DNA of 64,000 nt, taken from NCBI RefSeq assembly GCF_000293785.1, contig NZ_AKZI01000036.1, positions 102,278 through 166,277 on the forward strand, given 5' to 3'. Positions 1 to 9,358 of this stretch are shown one piece after another. The stretch's first letter is position 1. Each line of letters opens with the position of its first letter. The translations under genes were made by a program, and so were the position numbers. The stretch comes from Rhodovulum sp. PH10 (lineage in GTDB: Bacteria; Pseudomonadota; Alphaproteobacteria; Rhizobiales; Xanthobacteraceae). Below the pieces are notes generated by a model. It ran no database searches. It was not told the origin of the DNA and saw only the letters and a list, made by a program, of their open reading frames with translations.

Positions 1-2
1 GG

Positions 3-734
3 CTCGACGAGACCAAGCCCGACATCGTCTGCCTGCAGGAGATCAAGTGCGTCGACGACGCGTTTCCACGCGAGGCGATCGAGGCGGCCGGCTACAATGT
101 CGCGGTGCACGGGCAGAAGACGTTCAACGGCGTCGCCCTGCTCTCCCGCCGGCCGTTCGACGAGGTGACGCCGGGGCTGCCCGGCGAGCCGGAGGACGAT
201 CACGCGCGCTTCCTGGAAGGCGTGGTCTCGAGCGCCGACGGGGTGTTGCGAGTAGCCTGCCTCTATCTGCCGAACGGCAATCCGGTGGAGACGCCCAAAT
301 ATCCCTACAAGCTGCGCTGGATGGACCGGCTGATCCGTTATGCCGAGGACCGGCTGGCGCTCGAGGAGCCGCTGGTGCTGGCCGGCGACTACAACGTGCT
401 GCCGACGCCGGACGATGTGGCCAATCCCGAGGCCTGGAGCAACGACGCGCTGTTTCTGCCGCAGACCCGGGAGCGGTTCTTTGCGCTGCGGGCGCTCGGC
501 TTCACCGATGCGGTGCGAGCCTCGTCCGACCGCGCCGACCTCTACACCTTCTGGGATTACCAGGCCGGCTGCTGGCAGAAGAACATGGGGCTTCGCATCG
601 ACCACCTGATGCTGTCGCCGCAGGCGGCCGACCGGCTGGTCCGCACCGGAATCGACAAGCCGATGCGCGGACGCGAGAAACCGTCCGACCACGTGCCGGC
701 GTGGTGCGAGCTGGACATGCAGGGAAAGGCCTGA
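3..734 (+). CDS. xth: Exodeoxyribonuclease III (5' end outside window)
   Basis: Mg-dependent AP endonuclease and 3'-5' exonuclease of base-excision repair, acting on chromosomal DNA in the cytoplasm. The reading frame is already open at base 3, where it reads LDETKPDIVCLQE, the conserved metal-binding segment containing the catalytic Glu. About 243 residues are visible and roughly 15-25 N-terminal residues are missing. Further family signatures seen are GDYNVLP near visible residue 128 (catalytic Asp/Asn), RIDHLMLSP, and the C-terminal SDH of KPSDHVPAW (catalytic His). The frame has no interruption. An internal ATG at 105 is not the true start because the conserved catalytic segment lies upstream of it. 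The gene converges on the minus-strand coiled-coil gene that ends at 762. Confidence 0.95.
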   Translation, partial: LDETKPDIVCLQEIKCVDDAFPREAIEAAGYNVAVHGQKTFNGVALLSRRPFDEVTPGLPGEPEDDHARFLEGVVSSADGVLRVACLYLPNGNPVETPKYPYKLRWMDRLIRYAEDRLALEEPLVLAGDYNVLPTPDDVANPEAWSNDALFLPQTRERFFALRALGFTDAVRASSDRADLYTFWDYQAGCWQKNMGLRIDHLMLSPQAADRLVRTGIDKPMRGREKPSDHVPAWCELDMQGKA

Positions 735-740
735 GCGGCA

Positions 741-759
741 GCGCCCCGCGCGGGGGCGC
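741..759. terminator. GC hairpin between convergent genes
   Basis: A 7-bp inverted repeat (GCGCCCC/GGGGCGC) sits between the xth stop at 734 and the minus-strand stop at 762. It has no U-tract on either strand, so it may be a bidirectional stop or a simple transcript-end barrier. This is inferred from position and structure only. Confidence 0.35.
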
Positions 760-761
760 GA

Positions 762-1136
762 TCAGTTCAGCCGCTGGATCAGCGCCAACGCGCCGATGCC
801 GGCGACCATCAAGGCCCCGAGCCGCACGGTGAGCTGCAGGCTCAGCCGCTCGATTTTTGCCTCGAGGCCGTCGATCCGGCCGGCGAGCGCAGCGTCACCC
901 TCGCGGATCTTTGCCTCGAGCCTCGTTTCCAGGTTTTCGATTCGACCGTCGAGGCGGCCCTCCAGCGCCGATAGCGCAGCGGCGAGGTCGGTCTTGGTGA
1001 CGAGCTCGACCATGATGAAGTCTCGGGCCGCCTCGGCATGGGCCTCGGCCTGCTCGCCCGGAATCCCGGCTTCGCGCAGCCGCTTGGAAAATCCGAGCGT
1101 ATCGAAAGCGAACACCATTGCAATCTCGTGGGTCAT
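762..1136 (-). CDS. CCDC90/DUF1640-like coiled-coil membrane-anchor protein, copy 1
   Basis: A 124-residue protein of unknown function, built like the bacterial relatives of mitochondrial CCDC90/MCUR1. It has an N-terminal helical head (FDTLGFSKRLREAG, then a segment rich in Ala/Glu), a charged heptad stalk, and one C-terminal membrane helix (LGALMVAGIGALALI) followed by a short polar tail. The stalk carries one LEAKIREGDAAL module plus a divergent DGRIENLETR module. The outer ATG at 1136 has no Shine-Dalgarno. An ATG at 1118 follows GAGAT at usable spacing and would give MVFAFDTLG, so the start is uncertain by six codons. It is the most downstream of three tandem paralogues; each keeps its own promoter-like spacer, so they need not form one operon. 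The domain call is from recalled family architecture. Confidence 0.8.
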   Translation of the reverse strand: MTHEIAMVFAFDTLGFSKRLREAGIPGEQAEAHAEAARDFIMVELVTKTDLAAALSALEGRLDGRIENLETRLEAKIREGDAALAGRIDGLEAKIERLSLQLTVRLGALMVAGIGALALIQRLN

Positions 1137-1155
1137 CGAAACGACGATGCGCCCG

Positions 1156-1164
1156 AGAGTAGCA
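1156..1164 (-). promoter_or_regulatory. Extended -10-like element before copy 1
   Basis: Minus strand TGCTACTCT, about 20 bases before the gene start. It lies inside a spacer conserved among the three tandem copies. No convincing -35 is visible, as is usual for extended -10 promoters. The support is conservation across the copies. Confidence 0.3.
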
Positions 1165-1228
1165 CGGCTCGTCTGCCATCCGCAGCGGTGGTCGGTGACG
1201 GCCGCCCCTCCGAGTGGTCGCCAAAAAA

Positions 1229-1615
1229 TCAGTTCAGCCGCTGGATCAGCGCCAGCGCGCCGATGCCGGCGACCATCAAGGCGCCGAGCCGCACGGTGAG
1301 CTGCAGGCTCAGCCGCTCGATTTTTGCCTCCAGCGCAGCGTCGCCCTCGCGGATCTTTGCCTCGAGCCTCGATTCCAAGCCGTCGATCCGTCCGGCGAGG
1401 GCAGCATCGCCTTCACGGATTTTTGCCTCGAGCCGGCCTTCCAGTGCGGAGAGCGCCGCGGCGAGGTCGGTCTTGGTGACGAGCTCGACCATGATGAAGT
1501 CTCGGGCCGCCTCGGCATGGGCCTCGGCCTGCTCGCCCGGAATCCCGGCTTCGCGCAGCCGCTTGGAGTATCCGAGCGTATCGAAAGCGAACACCATCTC
1601 AATCTCGCGGGTCAT
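1229..1615 (-). CDS. CCDC90/DUF1640-like coiled-coil membrane-anchor protein, copy 2
   Basis: A 128-residue paralogue of the neighbouring genes and the longest of the three. Head and membrane anchor are almost identical to copy 1, but the stalk holds two LEAKIREGDAAL modules separated by AGRIDGLESR, so the coiled coil is longer. An ATG six codons into the frame is preceded by GAGATTGAG and may be the true start. The stop codon is followed at once by six T residues after a small CGCTG-ATC-CAGCG stem, which could terminate transcription. Function is unknown. Relatives are trimeric coiled-coil proteins anchored in a membrane with an exposed stalk, so an oligomeric tether is a reasonable inference, not an observation. 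Confidence 0.8.
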   Translation of the reverse strand: MTREIEMVFAFDTLGYSKRLREAGIPGEQAEAHAEAARDFIMVELVTKTDLAAALSALEGRLEAKIREGDAALAGRIDGLESRLEAKIREGDAALEAKIERLSLQLTVRLGALMVAGIGALALIQRLN

Positions 1616-1634
1616 CGAAACGGCGATGTGCCCG

Positions 1635-1643
1635 AGAGTAGCA
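1635..1643 (-). promoter_or_regulatory. Extended -10-like element before copy 2
   Basis: Minus strand TGCTACTCT, identical to the element before copy 1 and at the same distance from the start codon. The spacer is duplicated together with the gene. Confidence 0.3.
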
Positions 1644-1707
1644 CGGCTCGCCCGGTGGCCGCAGCGGTGGTCGGTGCCGGCCGCCCGTCCGAGTGGTCGC
1701 CAAAAAA

Positions 1708-2028
1708 TCAGTGCAGCCGCTGGATCAGCGCCAGCGCGCCGATGCCGGCGACCATCAAGGCGCCGAGCCGCACGGTGAGCTGCAGGCTCAGCCGCTCGAT
1801 CTTTGCCTCCAGCGCAGCATCACCCTCGCGGATCTTTGCCTCGAGCCGGCCCTCCAGCGCAGAGAGTGCGGCGGCGAGGTCGGTCTTGGTGACGAGCTCG
1901 ACCATGATGAAGTCTCGGGCCGCCTCGGCATGGGCCTCGGCCTGCTCTCCCGGCATCCCGGCTTCGCGCAGCCGCTTGGAATATCCGAGCGTATCGAAAG
2001 CGAACACCATCTCAATCTCGCGGGTCAT
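1708..2028 (-). CDS. CCDC90/DUF1640-like coiled-coil membrane-anchor protein, copy 3
   Basis: A 106-residue paralogue, the shortest and most upstream of the tandem set. It matches copy 2 almost residue for residue except that it has a single LEAKIREGDAAL module, so its stalk is about 22 residues shorter. The last residue is His instead of Asn. The stop codon runs into six T residues as in copy 2. The length series 124, 128 and 106 comes from gain or loss of whole stalk modules with no change of frame, which argues that all three copies encode functional proteins. Confidence 0.78.
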   Translation of the reverse strand: MTREIEMVFAFDTLGYSKRLREAGMPGEQAEAHAEAARDFIMVELVTKTDLAAALSALEGRLEAKIREGDAALEAKIERLSLQLTVRLGALMVAGIGALALIQRLH

Positions 2029-2047
2029 CGAAACGACGATGCGCCCG

Positions 2048-2056
2048 AGAATAGCA
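2048..2056 (-). promoter_or_regulatory. Extended -10-like element before copy 3
   Basis: Minus strand TGCTATTCT, closer to the TATAAT consensus than the versions before copies 1 and 2. It lies about 20 bases before the start. The upstream half of this spacer differs from the other two, which marks the edge of the duplicated block. Confidence 0.35.
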
Positions 2057-2144
2057 CGGCTGGCAGAACGGCTCGCGCGCCATCCGCAGCGACCGGCCGA
2101 AACCGCGAACGGTCACCGGGTCCGACCGCTCGACTGCCGCCCGA

Positions 2145-3050
2145 TCACTCCCGGCGGCCGCCGCGGATCCAGCGCTCGATGTAGGTCAGCGCGGTCGCCC
2201 GCTCGTCGTCGGTCGCCTGCTTGAAGGCGGCGGACTGCAGGTCGGTGATCCAGGTCTCCTGCGGGCTCGCCGCGTCGCGCGCGAGCGTCAGCCACATCAG
2301 GCCGCGGGCGCCCTGGCGGGGCAGCGATTCGCCCTTGAACAGCATCGCGCCGAGCACCGCCTGCGCCTGATACTGGCCCTTGTTGGCGGCGAGCTGCAGC
2401 CACCGCGCGGCGAGCCGCGAGTCCTTCACCCCGCCGGTGCCCTCGAGATACATCCGGCCGAGGTGATACTGCGCATCCGCGTCGCCGAAATAGGACGCGG
2501 CATAGGTGAACATCTCGCGGGCACGGTCGGGGTCGGCCTTCACGCTCGACTTCGGGATGCCGTCGAGGAAATAGGTGCCGAGCTGGACGAAGGAATTGGA
2601 GACGAAGCGGGCGCGCGGCGTGCCCGGGGCCTCGTCCGCATGGGCGTCGGCGACCTCGCGGAAATACTCGAAGGCACGCAGCTCGTCGCGCTTCACGCCG
2701 TCGCCGTCGGCATACATGCGGCCGAGCTTCCACTGGGCGATCGGGTGACCGCTCGAGGCGGCGTATTCGAGCGCGCGCACGCCGCTCTTGGTGTCGCCGG
2801 CGAGCAGGGCCTGGGCGCCCGAGCGAAACGCCTCGACGGCGGTGAGCTGCGCGGTCGGCGGCTGCAGCACGTCCGGGCGGATCGTCGAGGAGTTTTGCAG
2901 AGGCGATACGCCGCGCGGAAACAGGTCGACGCTGACGGCCGGCGCGAGCTCCGCCGTCGTGGTCCGATTTCCATCGAACGCCCGCGCACCGCCGAGCCCG
3001 ACACCGAGCCCCACCGCAATCAGCAGGGCCACACCACACACCGTCCGCAT
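2145..3050 (-). CDS. exoR: ExoR-like Sel1-repeat periplasmic regulator
   Basis: A 301-residue exported Sel1-repeat protein. In rhizobia ExoR is the periplasmic repressor that holds the ExoS/ChvI two-component system in check, so controlling exopolysaccharide, motility and acid or host responses. The start MRTVCGVALLIAVGLGVGLG is a clear signal peptide ending near ARA-FDG. The body holds Sel1/TPR-like helices typical of ExoR, with GHPIAQWKLGRMYADGDG, YFLDGIPKS, YHLGRMYLEGTGG and AVLGAMLFKG visible in order. GAGAAG lies 8 bases before the ATG. The frame remains open upstream to 3938 with no stop, but that stretch is Arg-rich and unlike ExoR, so I start at the signal peptide. exoS and chvI are not in the window. 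A general Sel1-repeat protein is the alternative. Confidence 0.85.
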   Translation of the reverse strand: MRTVCGVALLIAVGLGVGLGGARAFDGNRTTTAELAPAVSVDLFPRGVSPLQNSSTIRPDVLQPPTAQLTAVEAFRSGAQALLAGDTKSGVRALEYAASSGHPIAQWKLGRMYADGDGVKRDELRAFEYFREVADAHADEAPGTPRARFVSNSFVQLGTYFLDGIPKSSVKADPDRAREMFTYAASYFGDADAQYHLGRMYLEGTGGVKDSRLAARWLQLAANKGQYQAQAVLGAMLFKGESLPRQGARGLMWLTLARDAASPQETWITDLQSAAFKQATDDERATALTYIERWIRGGRRE

Positions 3051-3925
3051 GACACGACTTCTCGAACGCGACTGCCGGCCCGCCGGCGGAACCACCGCAC
3101 GCCGGACCAGATCCTGAGCACAATTCCACAAATGAGCGGACACCGGAGCCGGCACCCGTCCTTGCCGCACGGCCTCCTGCGCGGAGGTTTCCCGCATCGG
3201 CGACTCGGCAGCGCGGCCCTCTGCGGCGCGGCCTTCGGCGGCGCTGCGGGCGGCGAGGCGGCGCGCCATACGTGCGGCGAGCCCGGAAGGATGACGCTCG
3301 AACACTGGATCCACCCGATCGAAATCCCGATCGAAGCCCTCGATACCGGAAGCCGCCGCACCGTCCCGATGCAGCCCAGAATTGGTCCTCGCGGTCGCGG
3401 CCGCAATGTCCTGCGTCGTGATTCGACCGTCGTCGACGGTCACAAATTCGCGATCATCGATGTCGTAGGAGACGGCGGCGTGCGAAGGGCGCGCCGCGGC
3501 CCGGCCGCTCCCGGCCGCCGCGGGCGGAGCGGACGTGTCGCCGGCGACGAGCGCTTCGTGCACGCGACCGCTCTCGGTCGAATGCCGACGCAGCTCGATG
3601 TCGTCCGTCCTGGCGTCCATCGTCCTGCCGTCCATGCGCGTCACGTCCCGATCCGGTGCTCCGTGCGACGAGAATTCCGTCGGCCCTTTCACGTTCCGGA
3701 CATGCTCGAGATCGTGTTCGGGTGTGGCGGAATATGGGCGTTTCGCGTGATCGTACCCCCGCTCACGGAAATGTTGGCACGATGTTGCCGGTGTGACACA
3801 CGTTGTGGCGGGGGATACACGTCGCTGACCCCGGTGAGAATGTTCGCCGAACCGCCTTCGGACTGCGAGCAGTCTCGCGCGAAATGCTCTCCGAACCCTC
3901 GAGCACACCGCGCGTAAACGACGAG
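3051..3925. other. Gene-poor divergent spacer between exoR and the glycosylase gene
   Basis: About 875 bases without a convincing gene. The minus frame of exoR stays open through most of it (to 3938), giving an Arg/Asp/Ala-rich translation with no recognisable domain. This may be chance in GC-rich DNA. Near 3791-3801 there is a perfect GTGTG-A-CACAC palindrome, and TTGGCA at 3774-3779 could be a -35 for the plus-strand gene, but no good -10 follows at 17 bases. The size suggests regulatory sites for both divergent genes. Confidence 0.4.
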
Positions 3926-4591
3926 ATGACGAAACCATCCATCAACCGAATCGCGCCGCCCGGCGCGGCCGCCCGAATCCCGGGCTCTCCGGTGCCGCTC
4001 TCCCGCGCCTTCTTCGATCGCAGCGTGCATCTCGTCGCGCCCGACCTGATCGGCACGACGCTGCTGGTCGACGGCGTCGGCGGGACGATCGTCGAGGTCG
4101 AGGCGTATCACCATACGGACCCGGCGGCGCACAGCTTTCGCGGAAAAACCCCGCGCAACGCGGTGATGTTCGGACCGCCGGGCCACGCCTATGTCTACCG
4201 CTCCTACGGCATGCACTGGTGCGTCAACGCGGTGTGCGAGGCGGAGGGCGAGGCGAGCGCGGTGCTGATCCGCGCGATCGCGCCGACCGTCGGGCTCGAC
4301 CGCATGCGCGAGCGGCGGGGCTGCGAGGACGTGCGGCTGCTGTGTGCGGGTCCTGGGCGGATCTGCGAGGCGCTCGGCATCACGCGGGCGCTCGACGGCC
4401 ATCCGCTCGACGCGCCGCCCTTCGTCGTCCTCGCCCGCGAAAAACCGGTCGAGATCGTGACGGGGCCGCGAATCGGCATCACCAAGGCGGCCGAGCTGCC
4501 GTGGCGCTACGGGCTGAAGGGCTCGAAGTTCTTTTCACGGCCGTTCGAGCCGGCTCGCCGATCGGCACCTGCCCCGCCGAACGAGCGGTGA
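3926..4591 (+). CDS. DNA-3-methyladenine glycosylase, AAG/MPG family
   Basis: A 221-residue monofunctional glycosylase that removes 3-methyladenine, hypoxanthine and related alkylated purines, starting base-excision repair. Family landmarks are LARAFFDRS-like (here [19 protein letters not shown]), the catalytic Glu in [19 protein letters not shown], the Tyr-rich intercalation loop [16 protein letters not shown], and [15 protein letters not shown]. The length fits the family (about 190-220). The start is not certain: ATG 3926 is chosen because translation becomes family-like soon after it, but ATG 3884 in the same frame is possible. The C-terminal [13 protein letters not shown] tail is probably disordered. 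It is convergent with glnK and divergent from exoR, so it has its own promoter. Confidence 0.9.
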   Translation: MTKPSINRIAPPGAAARIPGSPVPLSRAFFDRSVHLVAPDLIGTTLLVDGVGGTIVEVEAYHHTDPAAHSFRGKTPRNAVMFGPPGHAYVYRSYGMHWCVNAVCEAEGEASAVLIRAIAPTVGLDRMRERRGCEDVRLLCAGPGRICEALGITRALDGHPLDAPPFVVLAREKPVEIVTGPRIGITKAAELPWRYGLKGSKFFSRPFEPARRSAPAPPNER

Positions 4592-4651
4592 CGAGCGACC
4601 GGCCGGTCTTTACGCAGGCGCGCCAACACGCACGCCCGGCCACCGAGGCGC

Positions 4652-4670
4652 CAGGGGCCCGACGCCCCTG
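4652..4670. terminator. Hairpin between convergent glycosylase and glnK genes
   Basis: A 7-bp inverted repeat (CAGGGGC/GCCCCTG) with a 5-base loop in a 122-base convergent gap. It lacks a U-tract. On the minus strand six T residues follow the glnK stop at 4714 separately. Confidence 0.3.
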
Positions 4671-4713
4671 CCCTCGCTCGCCTCACCGCACGGCGCGCAA
4701 AAAAGCCGCCGGA

Positions 4714-5187
<474 letters not shown>

Positions 5188-5245
5188 CTAAGCGAAATGT
5201 GGCGCCCCTCCCCGCCTTTCGCGGGCCGGGAGGGAGCGGCCGGGG

Positions 5246-8014
5246 TCATTCCGCGTCCTTCAGCCGCTCCAGCGCCTCGACGAACTTGGCGCGGCGGGCG
5301 ACCGCCTCCTCGCGCTTCTCGCGCTCGCCCTCGACCACCTCGTCGGGGGCACGGGCAACGAAGTCCGGGTTGCCGAGCTTGCCGTCGACGCGGCGGATGT
5401 CCGCCTCGGCCTTGGCCTGCTCCTTGACGAGGCGGGCGCGCTCGGCGGCGATGTCGATCACCCCGGCGAGCGGGATCGCCGCCACCTCGCCGCGCACCAC
5501 GAGCTGCACCGAGCCGCGCGGGGTCGCCGCCGCCGAGCCGATCTCGGAGAGCCGCGCCAGCCGCCGGATGAACTCGCCCCAGCGCCCGGCCCGCTCCGCG
5601 GTGGCGGCGGAGCCGGTCAGCACCAGCGGCAGCAGGGTCGCCGGCGGCACGTTCATCTCGGCACGCACCGAGCGAATCGCCGTGACGAGGTCGATCACCC
5701 AGCCGATCTCGGCCTCCGCCTCCGGATCGTCGAGCCCTTCCGGCGCCGGCCAGTCGGCGAGCGCCAGCATGCTCTGGCGGGCGGCGTTGCCTTCCGCCGT
5801 GACGGCCCACAGCTCCTCCGTCACGAACGGCATGAACGGGTGCAGGAGCTTCAGGATCTCGTCGCGGACATGGGCGACCATCGCCCGCGTGCCGTCCTTC
5901 TCGGGCCCGTCCGGCCCGGTCAGCACGGGCTTGGCCAGCTCGAGATACCAGTCGCAATAGACGTTCCACACGAAGCGATAGACCGCTCCGGCCGCCTCGT
6001 TGAACTTGTAGGCCTCGAGCGCCTCGGTGGTCTCGCGCACCGCGCGCGACAGCTCGTGGCCGATCCAGCGGTCGAGCGTGCTCTCGGCCTTCGCCGGGTC
6101 GAAGCCCTTTACCGTGGCGCAGCCGTTCAGCTCGGCGAACCGGCAGGCGTTCCAGAGCTTGGTCGCAAAGTTGCGGTAGCCCTCGACGCGCGACTTCGCG
6201 AGCTTGATGTCGCGGCCCTGCGCCGCCATCGCGGCGAGCGTGAAGCGCAGCGCGTCGGCGCCGTAGGCGTCGATCAGCTCCAGCGGGTCGATCACGTTGC
6301 CCTTGGACTTCGACATCTTCTGGCCGCGCTCGTCGCGCACCAGCGCATGGATGTAGACGGTCTTGAACGGGACCTCGTCCATGAAGTGAAGACCCATCAT
6401 CATCATCCTGGCGACCCAGAAGAAAATGATGTCGAACCCGGTCACGAGCACGCTCGTCGGGTAATAGCGCTTCACCTCCGGCACGTCGTCCGGCCAGCCG
6501 AGCGTGGAGAACGGCCACAGCGCCGAGGAGAACCAGGTGTCGAGCACGTCCTCGTCGCGCGTCAGGAAGGGCGCACGGCTCTCGGGATCGAGCGCCATGT
6601 CGTGGCCTTCCATCGGCGTGATCGCCTCGGTCTCGGCGTAATAGGCGAGCGCGCGGGCGACCGCCTCCTCCTCCGTCTCGGCGACGAACACCTTTCCGTC
6701 CGGCCCATACCAGGCCGGGATCTGATGGCCCCACCACAGCTGGCGCGAGATGCACCACGGCTGGATATTTTCCATCCACTCGAAATAGGTCTTTTCCCAG
6801 GTCTTCGGCACGAACACCGTGTCGCCGCTCTTCACCGCCTCGATGGCGCGCACCGCCAGCGCCTTGGCGTTGACGTACCACTGGTCGGTGAGGAACGGCT
6901 CGATCACCGCGCCGGAGCGGTCGCCGTGCGGCACCATGTGGGTGTGCGGCTCGATCTTCTCGAGCAGGCCGATCGCCTCCAGCCGCTCGACGATCTTCTT
7001 GCGCGCCTCGAAGCGGTCGAGCCCGTGCAGCGCGATCGTCTCGCGCAAAGCCTCGGAGACCGGCACGCCGTCGAGAAACGCCTCGTTCTCGGCGAGGTCG
7101 AGCCGCGCCTCGGTGTCGAGCACGCTGATCAGCGGCAGGTGGTGCCGGCGGCCGACCTCGAAGTCGTTGAAGTCGTGCGCCGGGGTGATCTTCACCGCGC
7201 CGGTGCCCTTCTCGGGATCGGAATAGCTGTCGGCAACGATCGGGATGCGGCGGCCGACCAGCGGCAGCACGACGTATTTACCGACCAGATGCTTGTAACG
7301 CTCGTCGTCCGGATGCACCGCCACCGCGGTGTCGCCCAGCATGGTCTCCGGCCGGGTGGTGGCGACGGTGATGAAGGTGTCCTCCATCTCGTCTACCGGA
7401 TACTGAATGTGCCACAGATGGCCCTTCACCTCGACCTGCTGCACCTCGAGATCGGAGATCGCGGTGAGCAGCTTCGGGTCCCAGTTGACCAGCCGCTTGT
7501 CCTTGTAGATCAGCCCCTCTTCGTAGAGCCGGACGAACACCTTCAGCACGGCGCGGGACAAGCCCTCGTCCATGGTGAAGCGCTCGCGCGACCAGTCGCA
7601 GGAGGCGCCGAGCCGGCGCAGCTGCTCGACGATGGTGCCGCCCGATTCCGCCTTCCAGGCCCACACCCGCTCGAGGAATTTTTCGCGCCCCATGTCGCGG
7701 CGGGACGGCTCCTGGCGGGCGGCGAGCTGGCGCTCGACCACCATCTGGGTGGCGATGCCGGCATGGTCCATGCCGGGCTGCCACAGCACGTCCTTGCCGC
7801 GCATGCGCTCGAACCGCACCAGCACGTCCTGCAGCGTGTTGTTGAGCGCGTGGCCCATGTGCAGCGAGCCGGTGACGTTGGGCGGCGGAATGACCAGGCA
7901 ATACGGCGCGGCCTTGCGGCGCTCGGGGCGGCCGGCGCGGAACGCCTCGGCGTCCTCCCAGGCGGCGGAGATGCGGTCCTCGATGGCGGCGGGCTGGTAG
8001 GTCTTCTCGATCAT
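5246..8014 (-). CDS. valS: Valyl-tRNA synthetase
   Basis: A 922-residue class I aminoacyl-tRNA synthetase that charges tRNA-Val and edits misacylated threonine. Signatures are HMGH within [15 protein letters not shown] near residue 45 (the HIGH motif), the CP1 editing domain in the middle, KMSKSKGN (the ATP-binding KMSKS loop), an anticodon-binding helical domain, and a C-terminal coiled coil ending in [31 protein letters not shown] is the normal N-terminus; the longer open frame upstream is not coding-like. It is the last gene of the group pcm-tolC-popZ-valS, an order common in Hyphomicrobiales, but it has its own promoter-like site inside the popZ 3' spacer. Confidence 0.98.
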   Translation of the reverse strand: MIEKTYQPAAIEDRISAAWEDAEAFRAGRPERRKAAPYCLVIPPPNVTGSLHMGHALNNTLQDVLVRFERMRGKDVLWQPGMDHAGIATQMVVERQLAARQEPSRRDMGREKFLERVWAWKAESGGTIVEQLRRLGASCDWSRERFTMDEGLSRAVLKVFVRLYEEGLIYKDKRLVNWDPKLLTAISDLEVQQVEVKGHLWHIQYPVDEMEDTFITVATTRPETMLGDTAVAVHPDDERYKHLVGKYVVLPLVGRRIPIVADSYSDPEKGTGAVKITPAHDFNDFEVGRRHHLPLISVLDTEARLDLAENEAFLDGVPVSEALRETIALHGLDRFEARKKIVERLEAIGLLEKIEPHTHMVPHGDRSGAVIEPFLTDQWYVNAKALAVRAIEAVKSGDTVFVPKTWEKTYFEWMENIQPWCISRQLWWGHQIPAWYGPDGKVFVAETEEEAVARALAYYAETEAITPMEGHDMALDPESRAPFLTRDEDVLDTWFSSALWPFSTLGWPDDVPEVKRYYPTSVLVTGFDIIFFWVARMMMMGLHFMDEVPFKTVYIHALVRDERGQKMSKSKGNVIDPLELIDAYGADALRFTLAAMAAQGRDIKLAKSRVEGYRNFATKLWNACRFAELNGCATVKGFDPAKAESTLDRWIGHELSRAVRETTEALEAYKFNEAAGAVYRFVWNVYCDWYLELAKPVLTGPDGPEKDGTRAMVAHVRDEILKLLHPFMPFVTEELWAVTAEGNAARQSMLALADWPAPEGLDDPEAEAEIGWVIDLVTAIRSVRAEMNVPPATLLPLVLTGSAATAERAGRWGEFIRRLARLSEIGSAAATPRGSVQLVVRGEVAAIPLAGVIDIAAERARLVKEQAKAEADIRRVDGKLGNPDFVARAPDEVVEGEREKREEAVARRAKFVEALERLKDAE

Positions 8015-8041
8015 CTCGCGGGTTTCCGTGGCAGGAGCGGT

Positions 8042-8070
8042 ACAAAGCGCCGCGGCCCCCGGCGTGTCAA
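8042..8070 (-). promoter_or_regulatory. Sigma-70-like promoter for valS
   Basis: Minus strand TTGACA, 17 bases, then CTTTGT. The -35 is a perfect consensus match; the -10 is weak. Transcription would begin about 20 bases before the valS ATG. Confidence 0.4.
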
Positions 8071-8160
8071 CGCCCGGTCCCGTGTCGCTCGCGTCGCGTC
8101 CATGGGTTCGGTGGGTTCGTGTCGGTGGCGGGCCGGCGGCCGCTCGAAGCCTCCGGCCGG

Positions 8161-8955
8161 TCAGCTGCGGCCGCGCGACACGCGCTCGATCTCGGCGCGC
8201 ACCATCCGCTCGACCATCTGCGGCAGATTGTCGTCGAGCCACGCCTTCAGCATCGGCCGCAGCATCTCGCGGACCAAATCCTCGAGGGTGCGGGCGTTCT
8301 GCACCAGGACGGTCTGGGCGAGCGTGTTGAAGGCGGAATCGATCGCCGCCGAGCTCGCGGCCGACAACAGCGGGCCGTCGCTGCCCGAACGGCCGCTCGA
8401 ATGGCTACCCGGATGCCCGCCCGAATGGCCGCCCTCCGCCGCGTGCGGGCGAGGCTCGGACGACTGCTCCGCCGGCCGCTCGGCGGCGCGCGGCGCGGGC
8501 TCCGGCTTGTCGTCCCAGCCGGGCTCGCTGAACATCACGTCCGGCTTGCCGTCGATCGTGCGGAACGCCGGACCGGGGGTGCGCATCGCCTCGGTCAGCT
8601 CCAGGATGTCCTCGGACGGCGGCGGGGGCTCCTCGGCCTTCGGCGGCTCGGGCTCCGGAGCGGGCGCGGGCTCCGGCTCCTCCGGCTCGGGCGCGGCGTC
8701 GAAGCTCGCGAACAGGGCGTCGATGTCGTCCTGGCTGTTGGTGGCGGACGGGTCGGAGGCGGTCGGCGGCGGCGCCGGCTTGACGGCCGCCGGCTTGGAC
8801 GCCGCGCCGGGTGCGGGACCGGGTGCGGGCGCCTCGGCCGCCGGCGCGGAGGGCTTCGCCGCGGCCTTGCCGGTATCGTCGTCGGCGATGATCCGCCGGA
8901 TGGAGGCGAGGATCTCCTCCATCGACGGCTCTTGAGCCTTGGCCGGTTGGTTCAT
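8161..8955 (-). CDS. popZ: PopZ-like polar organizing protein (DUF2497)
   Basis: A 264-residue PopZ homologue. PopZ forms a polar condensate that anchors the chromosome origin via ParB and recruits cell-cycle regulators. The three-part family architecture is clear: a short N-terminal helix ([19 protein letters not shown]), a long central acidic and proline-rich linker (about residues 30-185, mostly A, P and E), and a C-terminal oligomerisation region whose helices include [20 protein letters not shown] and [13 protein letters not shown]. The linker is longer than in Caulobacter PopZ, whose full length is about 177 residues. valS lies 146 bases downstream and tolC upstream. The start ATG is preceded by GGGAACGAAG, an acceptable ribosome-binding sequence. 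Confidence 0.93.
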   Translation of the reverse strand: MNQPAKAQEPSMEEILASIRRIIADDDTGKAAAKPSAPAAEAPAPGPAPGAASKPAAVKPAPPPTASDPSATNSQDDIDALFASFDAAPEPEEPEPAPAPEPEPPKAEEPPPPSEDILELTEAMRTPGPAFRTIDGKPDVMFSEPGWDDKPEPAPRAAERPAEQSSEPRPHAAEGGHSGGHPGSHSSGRSGSDGPLLSAASSAAIDSAFNTLAQTVLVQNARTLEDLVREMLRPMLKAWLDDNLPQMVERMVRAEIERVSRGRS

Positions 8956-9358
8956 GCGCTTCGTTCCCGCTCCCGGGCGCTCCGGACGTACCGATGGCCG
9001 GACGATCGCCTCGACGTCGACCCCGCTCGGTCACTCGAACGGCGCCTGCGCCCGAAACGCTCCGGACCTCGACGCGAAGCGTATCTCACGCGACCCTTGA
9101 CCCGGTTCGACGACGCTCGAGAACGCTCCGAATCCGACGAATCATCGCCGCTCGGCTCTGCCGAGTATGGAGACGGGGCGAGGATACGCAAGCAAAGTAA
9201 AGGTTTTACGCCCACTTCATTGTGTCCGCGAAAAACTCGCGCGAGTTTCGTGGACCGCTTTTCTCCTGCGTCGTCCGAGCGGGCCCGTTCTCGGCCCCGC
9301 CCGAAGCTCGGTCCGCCCTCTGCCCGCCGGGCCCGGGCCGGACCGATCCGGCCCGCGT
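8956..9358. other. Spacer between tolC and popZ with a perfect palindrome
   Basis: 403 bases with no supported gene. It contains a perfect 16-bp palindrome, AAACTCGCGCGAGTTT (9233-9248), and two GAATC sites at 9130-9134 and 9139-9143 (the GANTC target of the CcrM methylase). It should hold the popZ promoter, but I could not place a clear -35/-10 pair. Confidence 0.5.

Noticed and set aside
3774..3790. Sigma-54-like site (TGGCAC ... TTGCC) before the glycosylase gene
   Set aside because: The GG and GC pairs are separated by 9 bases; sigma-54 promoters need 10, and the downstream element is imperfect.
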